Assembly (NCBI GenBank): GCA_012845835.1
Contig: JABAKD010000009.1
Location: forward strand, 20,902,318-20,966,317
Source: Undaria pinnatifida
Lineage: Eukaryota; Sar; Phaeophyceae; Laminariales; Alariaceae
Direction of reading: 5' to 3'
Length of the DNA stretch: 64,000 bases
Positions 22,500 through 34,538 of the stretch are shown here, piece by piece; the first letter of the stretch is position 1, and the number at the start of each line of letters is the position of its first letter. The translations under genes were made by a program, and so were the position numbers. Below the pieces are notes generated by a model. The model saw only the letters and a program-made list of their open reading frames with translations, did not search any database and was not told where the DNA came from.

Positions 22500-23960
22500 G
22501 ATGAAAGGTAACTAAGGTAACTAAACTACCTCGAATTAAGTTCGGCAAAGGAATTTCCTGATGTCCCTTGTGGCCAGCTACTTGTGGGGCAACGCGCAGC
22601 CTGTGTACGCGGACACAAGCGATTTAAGTATCCTGGAACTTATGTGCCCATGAAGAAATATATTGCAGCCAGAACAACAGCAGTGTTATCTTCATGCCTA
22701 CTCAAACCCGTAATTACCCCGCCCAGTCCCAGTAGAGGAAAAAAAGGAAAAAAAAGTTGACAGCAACTGCTACTGCTATACGATACGCTCGGTCAAGGGA
22801 GACTGGTCAAGATGCAAGAGCGTAACTGCTCTGTCCACCTGACCCTGCATGATGTCGCATGATGTGACCGTGTGCAATAGTATAATAAGTTCACCAGCGC
22901 GCTGGCTCTTCGAGAACACTACAGTTGTACAGCAGTGCACACTCTGGCAACAGACCCGCTGTAACCTTGGCTCGCAAGTATTCGATGATGGCATCATATG
23001 TACGACCATGCCGATAGCCAACATATCCCCTCCGACTGCTCGGTAAGACAAGCTATCATTCCTGTTACACTGCAGTAGTCTGTACCGGAAATATACTGCG
23101 AACCTGGTAGACGATGGTACCGGTAACTACAACCTCGAAGCATCATCCACGACCCTAACGACGCAGGCCAGGCATATACTGTCGGCTAATTAACAACACA
23201 CAAACATGTCTCGCTCTCCGATAACTATCGATAGCACACAACGGCGGAAATCATCCGCAATCCTTTTGGTGCTGCTGTACAGCAGCAGCATCAGAACCGA
23301 TATATGAACGCCCTTACAGGCAAGGGACGCAGCTGCCATCTCTAGGGCTCGCTTGGTTGCGGGAATTACCGGTACAGCAGTATATCATATGCACAACATC
23401 GCTGTGACGGCATCGTACAGCGTGAAAAACATGGATAGCCTACCTGGTGGACACCAGTGCGATCCCATGATGATGGCCATCATCATCAGATATGAGATGA
23501 GATGAGATGAGGGGAGGATAGAAGACGGACCTGATGGATGACCGAGGATGAATTCGAATTTGCTCACCACGAAGCTTCAAGTGGCGCCCATGGGTACCAG
23601 ACGCACACTACTTGTACGCGAATGAAAAGAGTTCCCGGCATGCGAATAGCAAGATCGTGAACATATGGACCAATCGTGGCAGTGTCTGGCATGGAGCTCT
23701 TGTAGGCCGGGCCCGCGGTTTAAATCAAGATACCACTCTTGGCTTGCCTTGGCCCGTCCCAAGAACCCAACACAAACACGAACATACTCTGCTCCTTCGT
23801 TTAGAATTGGCTACTACTCGTATTAATACTATTATACGCTGCACCATGAGGTACCAATATCATGTGCGAATAGCGACGTAAATATAGTGACCGTTACCAA
23901 TTTAATATGAAAATAAGATTATCCTTAAATTTTCGTTCACATGGCAGGAGAAATAGAGCA
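22500..23960. other. no gene recognised
   Basis: Frames on both strands are short and unlike known proteins. ATGAG repeats occur near 23490-23510. Confidence 0.45.
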
Positions 23961-24019
23961 ACTTGGGCGTAAATAGTACTGCTCTACTGCTGCTAGCAAG
24001 TTATGGCAAGCAATCTCAC

Positions 24020-24141
24020 CTCACTGGGGCTCTTGCAGCACAAGAAGCGAGGGAGATCATTCGGGACGACATCTGCTGTGAGCTGACTCAAGAAGGCGAT
24101 GTCCTCCACCGCTCTCATTTGGTCAACCAAGAAGCCCCTTT
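24020..24141 (-). CDS. possible internal exon, unknown protein
   Basis: Bounded by the acceptor CCGACAAG and the donor GAG|GTGAGA. The frame reads RGFLVDQMRAVEDIAFLSQ then LTADVVPNDLPRFLCC. The amino-acid mix is protein-like, but the + strand is also open here (LAAQEAREIIRDDICCEL), so orientation is not settled. No partner exons were identified. It could be a retroelement relic. Confidence 0.3.
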
Positions 24142-25523
24142 CTTGTCGGATATGGGGTTTTCATTTGGTTCTGGAGGCTTTGGTGAACCATTTTCAAAAT
24201 TGGTTCTGAAACGGCGGTTTTGCTGTTACATCAACTGGGTCAGGCACGGGGCAGACGCGGGGCAGACATGGGCAAGAGTGGAGAGGGTGCAGTTCTTCTC
24301 GGGTCTCATGAACGCCCAGTAGCTACACAGTGAACGTTTCAAAAAAGGGTTGTTAGCTATCTGGTGACCTGGGAGACAATTTACTCGAGTCAAAGTATGA
24401 AAACTCCACATCTACCTCGTACTAGTACTTGTATTGTACTTATTTCCAGGTTGTTGTTGTTCTCACATTAACTCGCATAATCAAGTCCGTGGTCACAGGA
24501 CAGGCTCTTCTTTCCAGGTACAGAGTATCCATTCATTATTTCCGATTTTATTCTACGGAATCCGGAATGAACGTTGGGACGACCATTAAACGATAAAACT
24601 AGCGAAACAGTGTGAAACTACTTACTGCTGTATCTGTGGATATAAAACCAAGCCGGTGTTGTTGCTGCTGTTGACATCGTCGTCTGTCAGCAATCATCTG
24701 AATCTCGTCATCTCGACGCGCGCTAACGGTTAAAACCGTTGTAGTATTATCTCGGTGCTTACTTGATTGCATCTTTACTGCAAGTCAACAGAAGAAGAAG
24801 GAGAAGAAGTACGTTACACGATGCGTTACACTCTCGTGGTACGGAAAGCGCTGCATCCTGCAGTACTAAGAGTAGTAGTAGTAGTAGTAGCCCGCGTTGA
24901 GGCATGCTAGGTGGACGCCTTGATCCGATATCGATTGTGGGTCGTGTGGACAGACTCGACATGGCAGCGGGGGGCGCCGCGACCACGGTGGGGGTACGAT
25001 TCGTCATCAGAATCTGGCATGTATGTCATATGCGCGCCCATGAGGAGCTAGCTGCCTACGAGTACAAGTACCGGGATATTTTTATTTGGCGCCGCTGCTT
25101 GTTAGTGTGACAACAGCGGCATGTTTGGGCGTGGGCTTGTTGTATGTGTAGTGCGTATATTTTGTGTCTGCATGTCTATTGCACGGATCGACTCGGCATT
25201 CCCCTTATTTGCGCGCTGCCTTTTGAGCACTACGACAGCTACTACTCGGCGTACCATGCCCACAGCCACCGACGGGCTGGTCTGCTTGGCTTGACACAGG
25301 GCCCCGCTTGACCGCACACCAATAATAACAAGTAAATACGACCTTCTGGTCACCACATATCAACATACATGCTGCCCATTTTCACTAATTCCCGCGGCTG
25401 AACGCGTGTTGTTTTTGTCGGATCCAGGAAACCCTAAAATGGCCACAAACGAATTAAGGCGATGCGGGAGATACGGCAAGAGGTTATTAATGGCATCGCC
25501 GCCTGGGTAGAGACCGTGGCTGG

Positions 25524-25578
25524 ACATACATACATACATACATACATACATACATACGTGTATACATACATACATACT
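25524..25578. repeat. (CATA)n microsatellite
   Basis: CATACATACATA arrays at 25527-25556 and 25564-25578. The Met-Tyr-Val-Cys frames on the minus strand are artefacts of this. Confidence 0.95.
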
Positions 25579-26654
25579 TAGGCCCATATTGCCTGCGAGT
25601 GCTTACTACTGCGGCGAGCCATGTCAGAGCATATATACTATTCCGTGTAGACGTCTGCTGGAGACGCATACCATGTACCTGACATTAAATACCAGACACA
25701 AGTGCACCGCAACCTCCACCCTAAACGAGCAGCACGAACCCGAACCCTCACCGGGGGAAGGGGCGACAAAAAAATGACACCCCCCACTAGTCCGCTGGCG
25801 TGTGTGCATGCCACCAAAGGCAAGACGGACTAAACCGGTGTGGAGCAAGTCAGCAAAAATCGATAAATCGACCAGTAACTAGTAGTAGTAGTAGCTCTTT
25901 GTTGAGAATGCTGAACCTATACAGGTAGTCTAGTATGTGCGAAAAAAACGAAGACAAGGGAAGAAGGGGCCACAGACACCTGTGACCAAGGCTTGTCCAG
26001 GTTACGAAGGGCGAAAGCTTTAATAATTATTGTAGAATAAGAGTTGACCTGGAAAGTAAACCGTGATGAAACACAATATAACCATCTATCTGCTGCAGCT
26101 GCTGTTCCAGGCTTGACGAGACTACTTTGCACGACATCAAGACCTCCGTTGCGTGTTTCGGTTGCATGGAAAAAAAAAAATGACTGGCCGATGGGTCAGG
26201 CTCCGACCAATCAGGCACCATTGAGGCAGTTGCGCTGCACGAGTGCGGGTGTACAGCGCCGCGCTGCATTTAGGGGCTCCCTGGTACACGTGGGAAAGGA
26301 TAGAAAATTATAAATGAAATCGGTTTTTGCGTTCCGCTGTCGGCAACCGCGTAATGAAAAAATATGGTAAAACGGCATGAATCCCTGCAAGGAAAGCCGC
26401 TAGGTCATATCAAGCATGAACAAAAAAACGCTGGGAACTGGGAACTCCAAGGTATACAGTACCGACGGCCGTACGGTAGACTCGAAGACGGGGGGGGGGG
26501 GGTACGGGAGTTCTCGCGGGTGTGACAGCTGCTATTAATAATGGCCTGCGATCGCACAAAAAGCAGCCATCATGCTCTTTCAGAGATGTTCCAGAAGTGG
26601 CCGCAGGAAGCAAGTAATTAGCCTTTTCCCTACTGCAAAAAGTGTTACACATAA

Positions 26655-27035
26655 ACTCCAATTACTCCTGCTAAAATTCGTCGGTACAGTTTTCAAGGAG
26701 CTCAGTCAAGAACAGCGATACAGCTCGCCGTTGAGTGCAAACTCCACGATAGAGCTTCCGAAACAACCAATCTACCACCATGGCTCGAGAATCGAGAATC
26801 AAAATCAACCACGCGAGAGGTCGTTCTCTGGTTCTACGACAAGGATCCACGAGGGTCTGCAAGGGTTTATTTACCACAAGGGCAAGCTACGAACTTCACA
26901 AGGATCAGCAAAGAAGTAGACGACAAGAAAAAAACAGTGTGCCCAACCTCCTACAACAGCAAATATTTCTCAGCTACCCCCGCCTCGGTCATGCCCCTGA
27001 ACCCCAAAGCTCCTCTCATCGCAGGGGTCAATTAG
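26655..27035 (+). CDS. ATG-less open frame, unknown protein fragment
   Basis: A 126-codon frame opens after a TAA at 26652 and runs to TAG at 27033 without a start near its beginning. Segments such as IQLAVECKLHDRASETTN, VVLWFYDKDPRGSARVYL and YFSATPASVMPLNPKAPL look like a real polypeptide, and a length of 126 codons without a stop is notable in this AT-balanced stretch. It is probably a 3' exon or a degraded element frame. I do not recognise the family and could not place an acceptor with confidence (a TAG/CAG lies near 26685). Confidence 0.35.
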   Translation, partial: TPITPAKIRRYSFQGAQSRTAIQLAVECKLHDRASETTNLPPWLENRESKSTTREVVLWFYDKDPRGSARVYLPQGQATNFTRISKEVDDKKKTVCPTSYNSKYFSATPASVMPLNPKAPLIAGVN

Positions 27036-27558
27036 AGGAAATCCGTTGGTACTAGATAATAGCCCCATCTCCCGAAAGCAAACGACAGAGGCATCGCCAT
27101 CAAAAAGCCGAAAGCGTACTTGCACGACGGGGTGGCACACCAAAAAAAACAAAAAAACATAAATATCGTTGCCTATGCCCCGTGTGATCAAGAAGATGAC
27201 GCCGCTGCTCCTGCCGATGCCTCCTCAGTCTGCAACATTAAAAAAAACAAAGACGATTCGAAAATTCGCGTGGTTAAGGCGAGACCGGCATTTTCTGTAG
27301 CACAGGCCGGGGTTTTCATTGCATTGGTTTTATGTCAGCAAGTATGCGCGTTGATGTCCAAGTACGCATTAGTATACCAGTTATATGTGCACAGTCAGGC
27401 GTTTTTATCCCGCCAATGGCTGTTTGCTACATACTTCGTCGTGCGACTACAGTAGTAGCACTCGAGCCATTCACACAAGAACATGCTACGCCTTAACAAG
27501 TAAACACGAAACACACGGGCATAAATCGCGCCGTAGAGTACATTAGTACGGTGTACGC

Positions 27559-30500
27559 CTATTCACTGTAGTCTTGAGCCTGCTCTGCGGCCTTGGACAA
27601 AATATAGCCGTGAGTGAACATGAGAACGATCACGAAACAACGCCAACGACAGCAACAATAACAAAAGCAAACCCATATCAATATTCTCACCGTAGCGGCG
27701 GGTGTCGGAGCCTCTGCCGGTGCGGCCGCTGCCCCCTCCTCCCCAGGTCTAGATCCCGCCTCCTGTAAAGAAACCGAATAAAAAAAAAACTTCCCAATCA
27801 GATGACTTTCAAGTCGGCGGCTGATGAGGCTGTAGTTCTTTCAGAAACATGTTGCCGGTATGTTTCTTTCAAAGCATGATCCGCATTGGGGGTAAGGCGC
27901 GGCGAGGCTAGAGCGGCGACGTAGCTAAACGGCGGTGCTTAAATAAATACATGAACTGCTTTGTTGTGACGTGACTTACAATATATATATATATATATAT
28001 CTTCATTTTATAGCGCCTGAAACGATGAAAGGATCGATATTGGTGTCTTGCCGCGTACGCATGGTAAGAACTGTGATATCCTGGCGCTTTAACACATCCC
28101 TACTATGCACCATTGCCTGTTCGAACACCATGACGACCCCCCTCACAATCCACGACTACCCTCTCCCTGCCCCCCATTACCAAGATCAACCCCCGAACAC
28201 CATCGACCTGAACCCTGCGCCTTCCATCCTCTCTACAGACTCCACAGATATAAAAGAGCACGCCCCACCGACCGACCACGAATGCGTAAACCCGTGTGAG
28301 ACTCGAAAGGGAAAAAATGTCGAAAAATCCCGACGGTTACTGTTGGCTATATAGCACTACCCACTGAGCTACTCCTTCACTTGACTGAGCGGTTCAGTGG
28401 GAGGTGCTATAGATCTCACAGCTGGAGTGTATTTTCATTTTTTATAATAAAAAGATACTGAGTACGTAGCTCAGTGGGTAGTGCTACATAGCAAACAAAA
28501 CATATGTTTTCGAGTTCGTTGATTCTCGCAGACTTCGTATCAGAGATCTCCCGGGCTCTCCCCTCGCCACGTACTAGTATCTGTGGATAGTGCTATGTAC
28601 CTAACAACATATATGTCGTGGGTTCGCATCTTACCGACTTCATACCTGATATTTGCTATTTTCGAGCGTGCGCGCTGGAGAAATTATGACTCGTTATGAT
28701 AGTGTACTCCTAGACACTAGTACGTGGCGAAGTGAGAGCCCCGGAGATCCCTGTTACGAAGTCGGCGACCATCAATCATCGAAAACATATACAGCACAAC
28801 CCACTGAATTACGCAGTCACGTGACTGAGTAGCTCAATGGGTTGTGCTATATAACCAACAACTACGGCATCCACGACACGAAAGAGCCTTCTTCGTTGGG
28901 GGGCAGGGGACGTGTCCGAGCTGCAACGAAGGGCGCTGTGTCATACCCCACGCGTGCAGCATGGTGATACTCGCACGGCTGCACGCTCTTCCCATTATAT
29001 ACGCTTGATAACATCTATCGCGTATTGCGCTATACTACCTACGCTATGCACGGGTCTCGAAAGGGCTAACCACCGTATTTCTGGCCGACATACTTTGATC
29101 AAGATACATGATCAAGTCCCAACAAAGTAGGCTAACTCATCGCCCACTCACCACCCCTGCCGCCGTCGCTGGCGCCGCCGCCGTTTCTTCGGCCGCCGGC
29201 GCCGCCGGCGTCGCAGCCGCCGCAGCCGCCGCGCCTTGTTGCTTCATCATGGCGTTGTACTTTTCCGTAGCCTCCTTCATCTTCTCGGGGTCAGCCAAGA
29301 GCGCCTGTCCACATCACATCAAAACCGCGGGTCGTCAGTGTGTCTTGCCATATTCGAAAACGAGCAACCTTCCTAAGTGTCGTGTCACGTCAACCCTGGG
29401 CGACGTCGCTAGTTCTGGTACTACTGCTAGTACTGCTGCTGCCACCGCTAAAGTACCACTGCTACTGCTTAATACTACTGCTAGTACTGCTGCTGCCATT
29501 ATTTCTATGAACACTACTATTGCTGTTACTATTAACACTACTACTGCTACAGCAGGCTACTATAAATACTAGCTTGGGAAAGCGGGAAGGTACGAGGTGC
29601 TTTCCACGCCGTCCTTGTCGCTACCCTTGATGTACCAGCACGCGGTTTGTACCTTATGCCACCCTAGCACCACCATAGGGCACCCAAAAAACACCCACAG
29701 GTGCGTAACAGCTACGGTACCCGCCGAACCCTATCAAGTACTCTGAAGCCCCCCCCCCCCGCGCGCCGCCTCCAACCACCCCCGCCCCCTCCGACCCCCC
29801 GAAAAAGCCTCACCTGGTACTTGCGCTGGGCCTCTGCCATGGCGTCCCGGAAGGCCGAGTTGTTTTTGAGCGTCTCCATGTACTGAGAAATTTCTGACTT
29901 AAACTCTGGGTCGTTCATCATCGCCTCCGCCTCCTTCACAGCTCCTGGGTCTCCGAGCATGCTCATCGCGTCGGTGAACATCGCTGGGTTTTGTGTTGCC
30001 TGCCATCAACGGGTTGGGAACCCCCACAAATTTGCAATGTTAACCTTGATTTTATAGCCTGTCTCCCAGACGGGTGTGAAAGGGGTTTACCCTCGTACAC
30101 TTATACTATAAATACTGCAAGCTGCTGGAATCTCTTCCAAACTACGACGCAATGTAATTCCAAGAACGGTGTCCCCGAAATATGGGTGTTGTAGTTCTGT
30201 ACTTACAAGTATAGTTACATAGGGGTTTAAATCCTTTGGGACTTGAGACGGGAATGCTTAGGTTTAAAAAAATGACGATTTCAGCATCCACCGAAGCAGC
30301 CCGGGCAGCTGGGCTAGGGTGTGTGGGGTGTCCGACCAGCGACGTCAGGGGTTCAGCGAAACTTGTGCAGCATGCTCAATGCTAACAACGACGACCTCGT
30401 ACTGCTGCGCACTCTTCAAATTAATACACGCTTCATACCTTCACAACAACTAAAAAATATTGTCGTATACCAGGGTAGTTGGTCGCTATCATATGTCATC

Positions 30501-31173
30501 GCTTTCATCTCCAGCTCAACTCGTAAGAGGTTTTACTGTCTTCAGCGACCTTCTGGATAAGCCGTGGTCACAGGATCTGGTGTCTCCCCTTGCTTCCCCC
30601 CCTCTGTACATGCCTTCATTTTTATCGCGCGTAGGGCTCAGCATTCCCGCTTTTCCGACTTTGAATACTCGTCGATTTTCATCGAATTTTTGCTAGCTCA
30701 CGCTCTCGCGCTCTCCGCTCGTCATTTCTTCCCGCAAGAAAAAAAGTCCCTACGAGCACGAGTATGCACTTGGGAGTTCGGACCCGCATTATTGACCTTA
30801 GTAGGGACGAGATTCACATACTAATTCACATACTACTACACATATCCTACTACCTCGTACTACACATACTACTCCACAGGGGAGGCCTGCTACTAAAATC
30901 AAGATATAATCAAGATCTAATCAAGACATAATCAACATGTAATCACGACGTAATCAAAACGTAATCAAGATGTAATCAGGTTAATAAGGGTTAAGGGTTA
31001 GGCACGCCACGGCACCGCAGGAGATAGAAACGACCAACCCTGCAATAATAACGCTTCCTACCTGAGTGAAACCCTTGAGCCCGATCTGAGCGTTCTGCTT
31101 CCCTGACCTCGGCTTGTACCCGGTCCCGTTCTCTACCGCCTCTCGCTGTGCCGCCGCCATTTGCTCCGGGTTA
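27559..31173 (-). CDS. DPE-motif protein with Ala/Pro-rich tail (C-terminal exons)
   Basis: Exons on the minus strand: 31173-31062 (NPEQMAAAQREAVENG, QNAQIGLKGFTQ), 29983-29814 (MLGDPGAVKEAEAMMNDPEF, NNSAFRDAMAEAQRKYQ), 29304-29152 (ALLADPEKMKEATEKYNAMM, then poly-Ala/Pro), 27762-27691 (EAGSRPGEEGAAAAPAEA) and 27591-27559 (AAEQAQDYSE, stop TAG). Borders are canonical, e.g. CAG|GTGAGG and GTG|GTGAGT, and the last four exons join in phase 0. Repeated (A/N)DPE(K/F)..E helices recall STI1-type segments of co-chaperones, but the match is loose. Between the first two exons the phase is off by one base, so a small exon (length 3n+1) or another donor is missing. The 5' end is unknown. If the 29152 donor is skipped, a stop follows at 29137. 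Confidence 0.65.
27979..28000. repeat. (AT)n microsatellite
   Basis: ATATATATATATATATATAT, in an intron of the minus-strand gene ending at 27559. Confidence 0.97.
28349..28412. repeat. tRNA-like foldback element, copy 1
   Basis: CTATATAGCACTACCCACTG is followed, after a short loop, by its near complement ending GTGGGAGGTGCTATAG. The right arm (TGAGCGGTTCAGTGGG) resembles a tRNA D arm/A box. Related hairpins lie at 28788, 36899, 37202 and 55822. Confidence 0.8.
28459..28660 (+). repeat. tRNA-derived SINE-like dimer
   Basis: Unit 1 has GTAGCTCAGTGGGTAGTGCT (A-box-like) and, 40 bp on, TTTTCGAGTTCG.TGATTCTC (B-box-like), then GACTTCGTATCAGAGATCTC. Unit 2 (about 28580-28660) repeats this as GTGGATAGTGCTATGTA, GTCGTGGGTTCGCATCT and GACTTCATACCTGATAT. 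Internal Pol III promoter boxes plus a shared non-tRNA body are what a tRNA-derived SINE shows. A diverged body with B box recurs at 37058-37110. Confidence 0.6.
28788..28853. repeat. tRNA-like foldback element, copy 2 (best preserved)
   Basis: Arms of about 33 bp meet almost without a loop: ATATACAGCACAACCCACTG ... GCAGTCAC|GTGACTGAGTAGC ... ATGGGTTGTGCTATATA. Only a few mismatches occur. The right arm again carries TGAGTAGCTCAATGGG. Confidence 0.85.
30500..30715 (+). repeat. dispersed repeat, family R2 copy
   Basis: TTTCATCTCCAGCTC..., GGATAAGCCGTGGTCACAGG, CCTTGCTTCCCCCCC and ACTCGTCGATTTTCATCGA match 18003-18130 in order. Confidence 0.7.
30885..30985. repeat. degenerate 11-12-bp repeat (TAATCAAGAC)
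   Basis: Eight or so copies of (T)AATCAAGA(C/T)(A/G)TAAT. Confidence 0.85.
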
Positions 31174-31199
31174 CTGAGAGTCAAACGGTACAAATAGAA

Positions 31200-34100
31200 A
31201 CAGGAAACAGGCGTTTCAAAGGAGGCGTTTCCCAGATGGGGAAAGTGATACCAGATCTTCACTTTCCTGCATGCGTGCGGCTGAAAGCTGAGAAATGCAG
31301 AAGAACGGGGAGGGGGAGAGGTGGGAAACGGTGTTCCGTGCACAGGCCCGATTCCCTACAGAGGCATACCAGCAAAGAGACAGTGTGGGCGGGACGCCAT
31401 GCTCTACATAGCTAACAAAAACCTTGCTTAAGTCTTGATAGCTCAAGAGGAGAACTACAACCATAAAAATAAAAAACATTCGGTTACCATGTACCTGGTA
31501 TCAGGCACGGTCCTGAAACAAACACTACCTTGTCGTGGCACTCGTACGTACCTTTGATCATATCACACCATAGCATAGCATAATGAGGCGCGCGAAGCGC
31601 GCAGCGCTGAGCCTATTTTCTTGGTTTTCCAAGTAAAAAAAGCCTCATGTCGGATCGCATACGAGGGTAGGGTAGGGTAGGGTAGGGTAGGGTGCCTTGA
31701 ACGATTTTCTCTGTGCGTTTGTGTATGTTTGTGTAAGTCAACATTGTGTTCGGCCACGTTTGTCCACCCCACTCAACGTACACGACACCAAGACCAGTCC
31801 AGACGGGTTTCGTGCACGCACAAAGAACAGACAACTCTTCTGGAACTGGTTTCGCTGTACTCGCAAGTCCTTGAGAGTTCGTTGAGGCAGGTGCGGCAAC
31901 GTGTGTTTTCACCGCCACCAAAACTGGGTTCCTCTTACCAGGTATCATTTTTTTCGAGTTTCAAAACACCGTACAGTATCAACCTACCAGAACTGAGAAA
32001 CACTGCTGAACCGCGTTATCTGTCCAATGATTGACAGCGCGTGATGAAACGGCCATTTTTTTCTCTTTTCATAAAAAAATGAAAAACGTCGGATGTGAGT
32101 ACGATCGATTGAATGGTCGAGGCTCAACTTTGCAAGCTGCGTGGTACATTGCGTGGTACATTTACATCTGTGTTTCATTTATGATATGGTGTTTGTGAAT
32201 TAAACCTGGTTGCTAATACACAGCTTACAAATTTTACGTGAGGTCGTTCGCGCGTGTTCTATATTTTGTCCTCTCTTTGAAAATTAAATTTTACCGAGAA
32301 AAATAGAGTAGAGTTAATTCCGCCGCACATATAATACCCGAGTAACCGTCGCACGATATACCGACTAGCCCATAAGCTCGTCGAGAATAAGCCCACAATA
32401 CCCAAAAGCCCACAAGCTCGTCGAGAATAAGCCCACAATACCCAAAAGCCCACAAAGCGCGTCGAGAACAACATAATCTCTCTGCCATCCTACCCTTTTC
32501 GTTCAGAATACCAGAAGCAATGATGTTGAACCTGCGGGTACACCCTCAATTCGAATCGAGGTACAAGGACCTCGGCGACCTGTCCAATCCAGGTGGGTGG
32601 CCGCGCCGCGTAAATGTTTACGAACGAATCCGGAGCCAATCTACCGCAGGAGCAATTGGTTCTGGGACGCGCTCAATGCCAATACACTACAATGCATTAC
32701 AAGGAACTCCATATATGATGCATCGCGGATATATGACTATTGCAGGTATTGAGGCCCTGCCCCTCATTACCACAAATTATCACATCATATCATATCATAT
32801 CATATTAGCAAGTAGCCGATCCGTACCGTACTCGTAAATCCATTTTGGGCATTGGTTTTGATGCTGGTGATCGGTAATATGAGCGATACGATAAGTACAA
32901 CCTTCACTTAGTTGGCTATACGTCGGCAGCTATCCATTTTTCATACATGATCACATGTAGACTTTCGTGTAGATGGGGTGCAACTCTAATCTGCTCCAAT
33001 TCGATGTTAGTCGATGGGATTGCCTTACAGCGCCCAGTGGAGCTCACCACTTTAGGGCCCTAATTAACGAGGAACTTGCCCAATCGAATTTCCATTTTTT
33101 TTTCAGAATCGAATTTAATTTGCATTTGATTGGTAAAAAAATGAACCACCAAGCAGGCATTCTCAAAATTATTACGAAAAATCAAATTCAAAAAAAGAAG
33201 TGAAAAAATACTTTCTCGGTCGAATTTAGTCGAAAATCGAAATTAAAATTGGGGAATTGGTCCACCTAGGCATGGCTTGTTCTGTAACCGCAGCCGGCCA
33301 CGCGAATTGGTGCCATGTCGTCGGCTGATTGAGAGGCGAGAAGCCACCATTGCGAGAGGTAGGACCACCGGAGAAGCCGCAGCGCGGCCTCCGAATGTCC
33401 TTAGCACAGCGTAGACCGCCTGCGACGCTTCGAAAACAATCGAGACCGCCGCAAACCCAGTTTTTCGTCGCCCTGCACCTCGAAAGTTACACGACCAACT
33501 CCACATGATGACTTCGCTCAGAAGTTCGACCGCTATATCCCCGTTGCTGCTGCCCGTGTCGGGCGGCGGGGTGGCGCCAGCCCATCCAAGAGACGCCTAG
33601 AGCCATAGCCCCCACGCCGCTGCTGGCCAAAACAATCCGCCCCTAACCGCGGCGCTCGGGGAAGGACGCGAGCCATCGCCTCGGTCGTTGCCCACGGGTG
33701 TTCGTTGACCGTTTCGCGTTTTTTTAATTTATTTATTTTCTAGAACGCACTCGTACGCCCCTCCTTAGATAAGCAGAGTAGAATTTTTCGAGTATTTTTC
33801 ATGAAATTAAAAGAAAAATCGAACTACGATTTTCCGTGCTCTTCGTTAATCCGGGCCCTTGCAGCAATGCAATGCTTAAAAGATAGCTGGTATTCGACAC
33901 AATTGTTATGGTTGAGGCACATTATTGTGTGCGAGGCCAAGGCAATAAAGGATACATCCCTACGAGTGTACATTGGTTGATTGGTAGATTGATTGGTTGA
34001 TTCGGTTAGGGTTGGTGCCGGTTGGGGTTAGGGTTAGATAAAGTTAAAAGCGTATGATATGTCAACCGTTGTCTCGCTCCCTCATCCTCCCCTCATCCCC

Positions 34101-34500
34101 CCGCGTTTTTACTCCGAGACTCCCGAGTACATACGAAGCACCTGCCATCCTTACCCCAAGTTACACGAGACTGCGAGAGACCACTGCTGCTGCCGCTCAT
34201 CGTTCGCCGCCTCGATGACCAAACAGCACAATTTGCAGCTGCAGAGTACGTACGTGAACGTAAACCTTCGATACGGTATAGGTTTTACGTTCGACATGAT
34301 GAGCCGGGGGGCGGATGAGGGACGATTCAGGCTATAGCCTTGGTCGCGCAAAATCGCCGAGATACCCAAGAGCAAAAGTATAGCAGTACGCGCTGCGCCG
34401 ACCGCCGATTCTGTACTGTCTGCAAGCAATCAGTGATTCAGAGTCCAGCGAATAACTCGTACTTGTGGTGTGTACGTTTTGGTTTACGTTCGTCTCGAGC
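31200..34500. other. no confident gene
   Basis: Upstream exons of the minus-strand gene at 27559-31173 should lie here but could not be fixed. Candidate minus frames are 31860-31948 (VAVKTHVAAPAS) and the GC-rich patch 33243-33506 (GFAAVSIVFEASQAVYAVL). Tandem copies of CCCACAAGCTCGTCGAGAAT occur at 32370-32470. TTAGGG-like degenerate repeats occur at 30978-31000 and 34004-34038. Confidence 0.4.
31665..31693. repeat. (GGGTA)n array
   Basis: Five tandem GGGTA units; it resembles a shortened telomere motif. Confidence 0.95.
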
Positions 34501-34538
34501 CGCCGGTTGGTGTGTTTTGCCGTATATATTACCTCAAG

